The notes under the pieces: model-generated
Database searches by the model: none
What the model was told of the DNA's origin: nothing
Seen by the model: the letters and a program-made list of their open reading frames with translations, nothing else
Made by a program: the position numbers and the translations under genes
In this document: piece by piece, positions 7,455-8,993 of the stretch
Position numbering within the stretch: the first letter of the stretch is position 1
How the letters are laid out: every line of letters starts with the position of its first letter
Assembly (NCBI GenBank): GCA_031256575.1
Contig: JAIRQI010000036.1
Coordinates: 1 to 8,993 of the forward strand
Direction of reading: 5' to 3'
Length of the DNA: 8,993 nucleotides
Origin: Coriobacteriales bacterium
Lineage (GTDB): Bacteria > Actinomycetota > Coriobacteriia > Coriobacteriales > UBA8131

Positions 7455-7473
7455 CTCGAGTTTTTCGAGTTGT
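7447..7473 (+). promoter_or_regulatory. Alternative hairpins spanning the permease stop codon
   Basis: Three arms share one core. TCGAG (7447-7451) can pair with CTCGA (7455-7459), leaving the stop codon TAA in the loop. Alternatively AACTCGA (7453-7459) pairs perfectly with TCGAGTT (7465-7471) over a GTTTT loop, and two G-U pairs can extend it to 9 bp. The two forms exclude each other, because the middle arm is shared. No U-run follows, so it is not a terminator. It may tune mRNA stability or translation between permease and ATPase, but this is speculative. Confidence 0.3.
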
Positions 7474-7518
7474 TGGCGAAGCCAGGCTGAAGTATTTATC
7501 CGATTTCCAGGAGGTAGT

Positions 7519-8427
7519 ATGTCCGTCATCCTACAGGCAACAGTTATTAGCAAGGTCTATACACTCGGCCGAAGTGGTGAGTATCAAGCTCTCAAGGATG
7601 TGTCACTCACAATCGAGCAGGGAGAGTTTGTCTCAGTGATGGGGCCATCCGGTTCTGGTAAGTCCAGCTTGCTCTACTGTGTCAGCGGTATGGATAAGGT
7701 CTCTTCTGGCAGTATCAGCTTCGCAGGTCTTGAGTTAGACCAGCTTACCGAAAAAGACCTGGCGGAGCTGCGTCTGCAGAAGATGGGCTTCGTCTTTCAA
7801 CAAGGAAACCTATTGCGCAACCTGTCAATCATAGACAACATCGTTTTGGCTGCTTACATGGGCGGAAGCCTAAAGCGGGCTGATATTAACCAACGAGCCA
7901 TCGAGCTGATGCAGAAGACCGGTATATTAGACCTGAAGGATAAAGACATCAGCCAGGTCTCAGGTGGCCAGATGCAGCGGGCGGCAATCTGCAGGGCGCT
8001 AATCAACCAACCCGACATGCTTTTCGCTGATGAGCCAACAGGAGCGCTGAACTTGGCGGCCACCAGCGAGGTCATGCAGATACTGACTACACTGAACCAA
8101 GAAGGTATGACAATCATGCTGGTCACTCATGATGCCAAGGTTGCTGCTCGCAGCACGCGGGTGCTATTCATGCAGGATGGCCAGATTGTCGGGGAGTTCA
8201 AGCAAGGCCCACTGACCAGCCAAGCTGACCTACCCGAGCAGGATGGCCAGCTCGAGCAAGCTGACCTTCTAGACCAGTCTGATCAACGCGACCAAGCTGA
8301 CCAACCCGAGCAGGCTGACCTTCTCCCTAAGACTGGCCAGCTCGACCAAGCTGGCCTAGCCCAACAATCTGTACTCAAAGCCCGCGAGAACTCCCTTTCA
8401 GAATGGCTGGCTGAGCAGGGGTTTTAG
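7519..8427 (+). CDS. ABC transporter ATP-binding protein (MacB/LolD-type) with repeat-rich C-terminal tail
   Basis: This 302-residue ATPase powers the FtsX-type permease encoded just upstream. All nucleotide-binding motifs are present in order: Walker A GPSGSGKSS (42-50), Q-loop FVFQQGN with Q94, signature VSGGQ (147-151), Walker B LFADEP with D171 and E172, and switch H204 in VTHDA. The GPSGSGKSS form and the LolD/MacB-like spacing fit the ATPases that pair with FtsX permeases. Such proteins normally end near residue 225-235; here about 70 extra residues follow. These include nine hexapeptide repeats (235-288), rich in Gln, Asp, Glu and Leu, and a final short helix-like end. ATG at 7519 follows AGGAGG (7509-7514). 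An in-frame ATG at 7438 overlaps the permease end, would add 27 residues unlike the family, and is rejected. The substrate is unknown. Confidence 0.93.
   Translation: MSVILQATVISKVYTLGRSGEYQALKDVSLTIEQGEFVSVMGPSGSGKSSLLYCVSGMDKVSSGSISFAGLELDQLTEKDLAELRLQKMGFVFQQGNLLRNLSIIDNIVLAAYMGGSLKRADINQRAIELMQKTGILDLKDKDISQVSGGQMQRAAICRALINQPDMLFADEPTGALNLAATSEVMQILTTLNQEGMTIMLVTHDAKVAARSTRVLFMQDGQIVGEFKQGPLTSQADLPEQDGQLEQADLLDQSDQRDQADQPEQADLLPKTGQLDQAGLAQQSVLKARENSLSEWLAEQGF
8221..8382 (+). repeat. In-frame 18-bp tandem repeat (nine hexapeptide units) in the ATPase tail
   Basis: Units begin every 18 bases from 8221 and read, in single-letter code, as variants of Q-A-D-L-x-[ED]: for example QADLPE, QDGQLE, QADLLD and QADQPE. 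Units one and five (8221 and 8293) agree at 17 of 18 bases. Units two and seven agree at about 14, and units three and six at about 13, which suggests amplification by slippage or unequal exchange. The preceding hexamer QGPLTS (8203-8220) may be a further decayed copy. The reading frame is kept throughout, so the tail is probably translated and tolerated or selected. Confidence 0.85.
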
Positions 8428-8505
8428 AGGTAGGTTTGAGCGGTAGAATAACTAGAATACTAATAAGAATAGTAAAACCAGCTAGACTGATAAAGGAGCA
8501 CGATA

Positions 8506-8993
8506 GTGATACCGACTCGTGAAGAGGCTTTGACAATCTTAAAACAATACAATAAGGAAGACTTTCATCTGCAACACGCCCAGATAGTTGCTGGTGTACT
8601 GGAATGGTACGCTCGAGAACACGACCCTGAGCGGCTTGATTACTGGTATGTGGTCGGTTTACTGCATGATGTAGATTTCGAGCTTTATCCCGAGCAGCAT
8701 TGTCTGAAAGGGGAGGAGATACTGCGTTTTCTAGATATCGACCAGTCAGTTATCCAATCGGCGATGAGCCACGGTTGGTCGATGACTGACTCACGGTACC
8801 AGCCCGAGCTGTTTATGGAGAAGGTCCTCTTTGCCATCGACGAGTTGACCGGTTTGATTGGAGCAACTGCTGTAATGCGGCCTTCAGGCAGTGTCTCTGA
8901 CTTGGAGGTCAAGTCGCTGAAAAAGAAGTTCAAGCAGCCGAGCTTTGCCGCTGGTGTATCACGAGAAGCTATTCAACTCGGTGCCGACCAGCT
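8506..8993 (+). CDS. HD-domain phosphohydrolase-like protein (3' end cut by window)
   Basis: The first 162 codons of an HD-superfamily metal-dependent protein are present, and the frame is still open at the window end. HD residues are visible: H21 or H24 in FHLQH, H54-D55 in LLHDVDF, H89 in SHGW and D112 in AIDELTG, the usual order for this fold. The opening IPTREEAL and the block LKSLKKKF resemble a widespread family of small, uncharacterised HD proteins of about 190 residues, so most of the gene is probably here. HD proteins usually hydrolyse phosphomonoesters or phosphodiesters of nucleotides; the substrate of this one is unknown. The start is GTG at 8506, seven bases after AAAGGAG (8492-8498); no in-frame ATG lies nearby upstream. 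The 78-bp spacer from the ATPase gene is AT-rich, so it may have its own promoter. No functional link to the transporter is evident. Confidence 0.88.
   Translation, partial: MIPTREEALTILKQYNKEDFHLQHAQIVAGVLEWYAREHDPERLDYWYVVGLLHDVDFELYPEQHCLKGEEILRFLDIDQSVIQSAMSHGWSMTDSRYQPELFMEKVLFAIDELTGLIGATAVMRPSGSVSDLEVKSLKKKFKQPSFAAGVSREAIQLGADQ

Noticed and set aside
7438..7518. Upstream ATG at 7438 for the ABC ATPase
   Set aside because: It overlaps the end of the permease gene, the extra residues do not resemble an ATPase N-terminus, and AGGAGG directly precedes the ATG at 7519.

Overview
This window looks like chromosome from a Gram-positive bacterium, most likely an actinomycete-type lineage. The order M16 peptidase, dapB, dapA, rnj (RNase J) is a conserved housekeeping arrangement in Actinomycetota and many Clostridia, usually downstream of pnp. 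RNase J itself is typical of Gram-positives, and here it carries a basic N-terminal extension like actinobacterial versions. Base composition looks balanced by eye, which is low for classical actinomycetes. Coriobacteriia is my best guess, but it is inference only. All real genes read on the + strand.

Positions 1-5016 form the housekeeping block. It opens with a possible 8-codon tail of an upstream gene (1-27). Next are a zinc M16 peptidase (39-1298), dapB (1444-2241), dapA (2341-3237) and rnj (3262-5016). DapA and DapB catalyse consecutive steps of the lysine/diaminopimelate pathway, which supplies cell-wall crosslinks and protein synthesis. RNase J is a major RNA-decay and processing nuclease. 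The M16-dapB spacer is built from eight in-phase, decayed copies of a 14-bp repeat. The dapB-dapA spacer holds a consensus -10 box inside one arm of a perfect 9-bp inverted repeat, interlocked with a second inverted repeat.

Positions 5017-8427 hold an ABC transporter pair. A well-formed sigma-70-type promoter (TTAACA, 17 bp, extended -10 GATAAT), with a 10-bp palindrome at the predicted start point, precedes a 776-residue two-module FtsX/MacB-type permease (5124-7454). Its ATPase partner follows (7519-8427). The ATPase is canonical up to about residue 225, then carries a glutamine- and acid-rich tail made of nine imperfect hexapeptide repeats (18-bp units), which is the most unusual coding feature here. 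A small set of alternative hairpins spans the permease stop codon.

Positions 8506-8993 hold the first 162 codons of an HD-domain protein with a GTG start, cut by the window edge.

I see no tRNA, rRNA, CRISPR array, insertion sequence or convincing rho-independent terminator. No stretch longer than 300 bases lacks a gene. I did not find a complete novel system. The best leads are the repeat-tailed ATPase, the 14-bp repeat spacer and the dapA leader.
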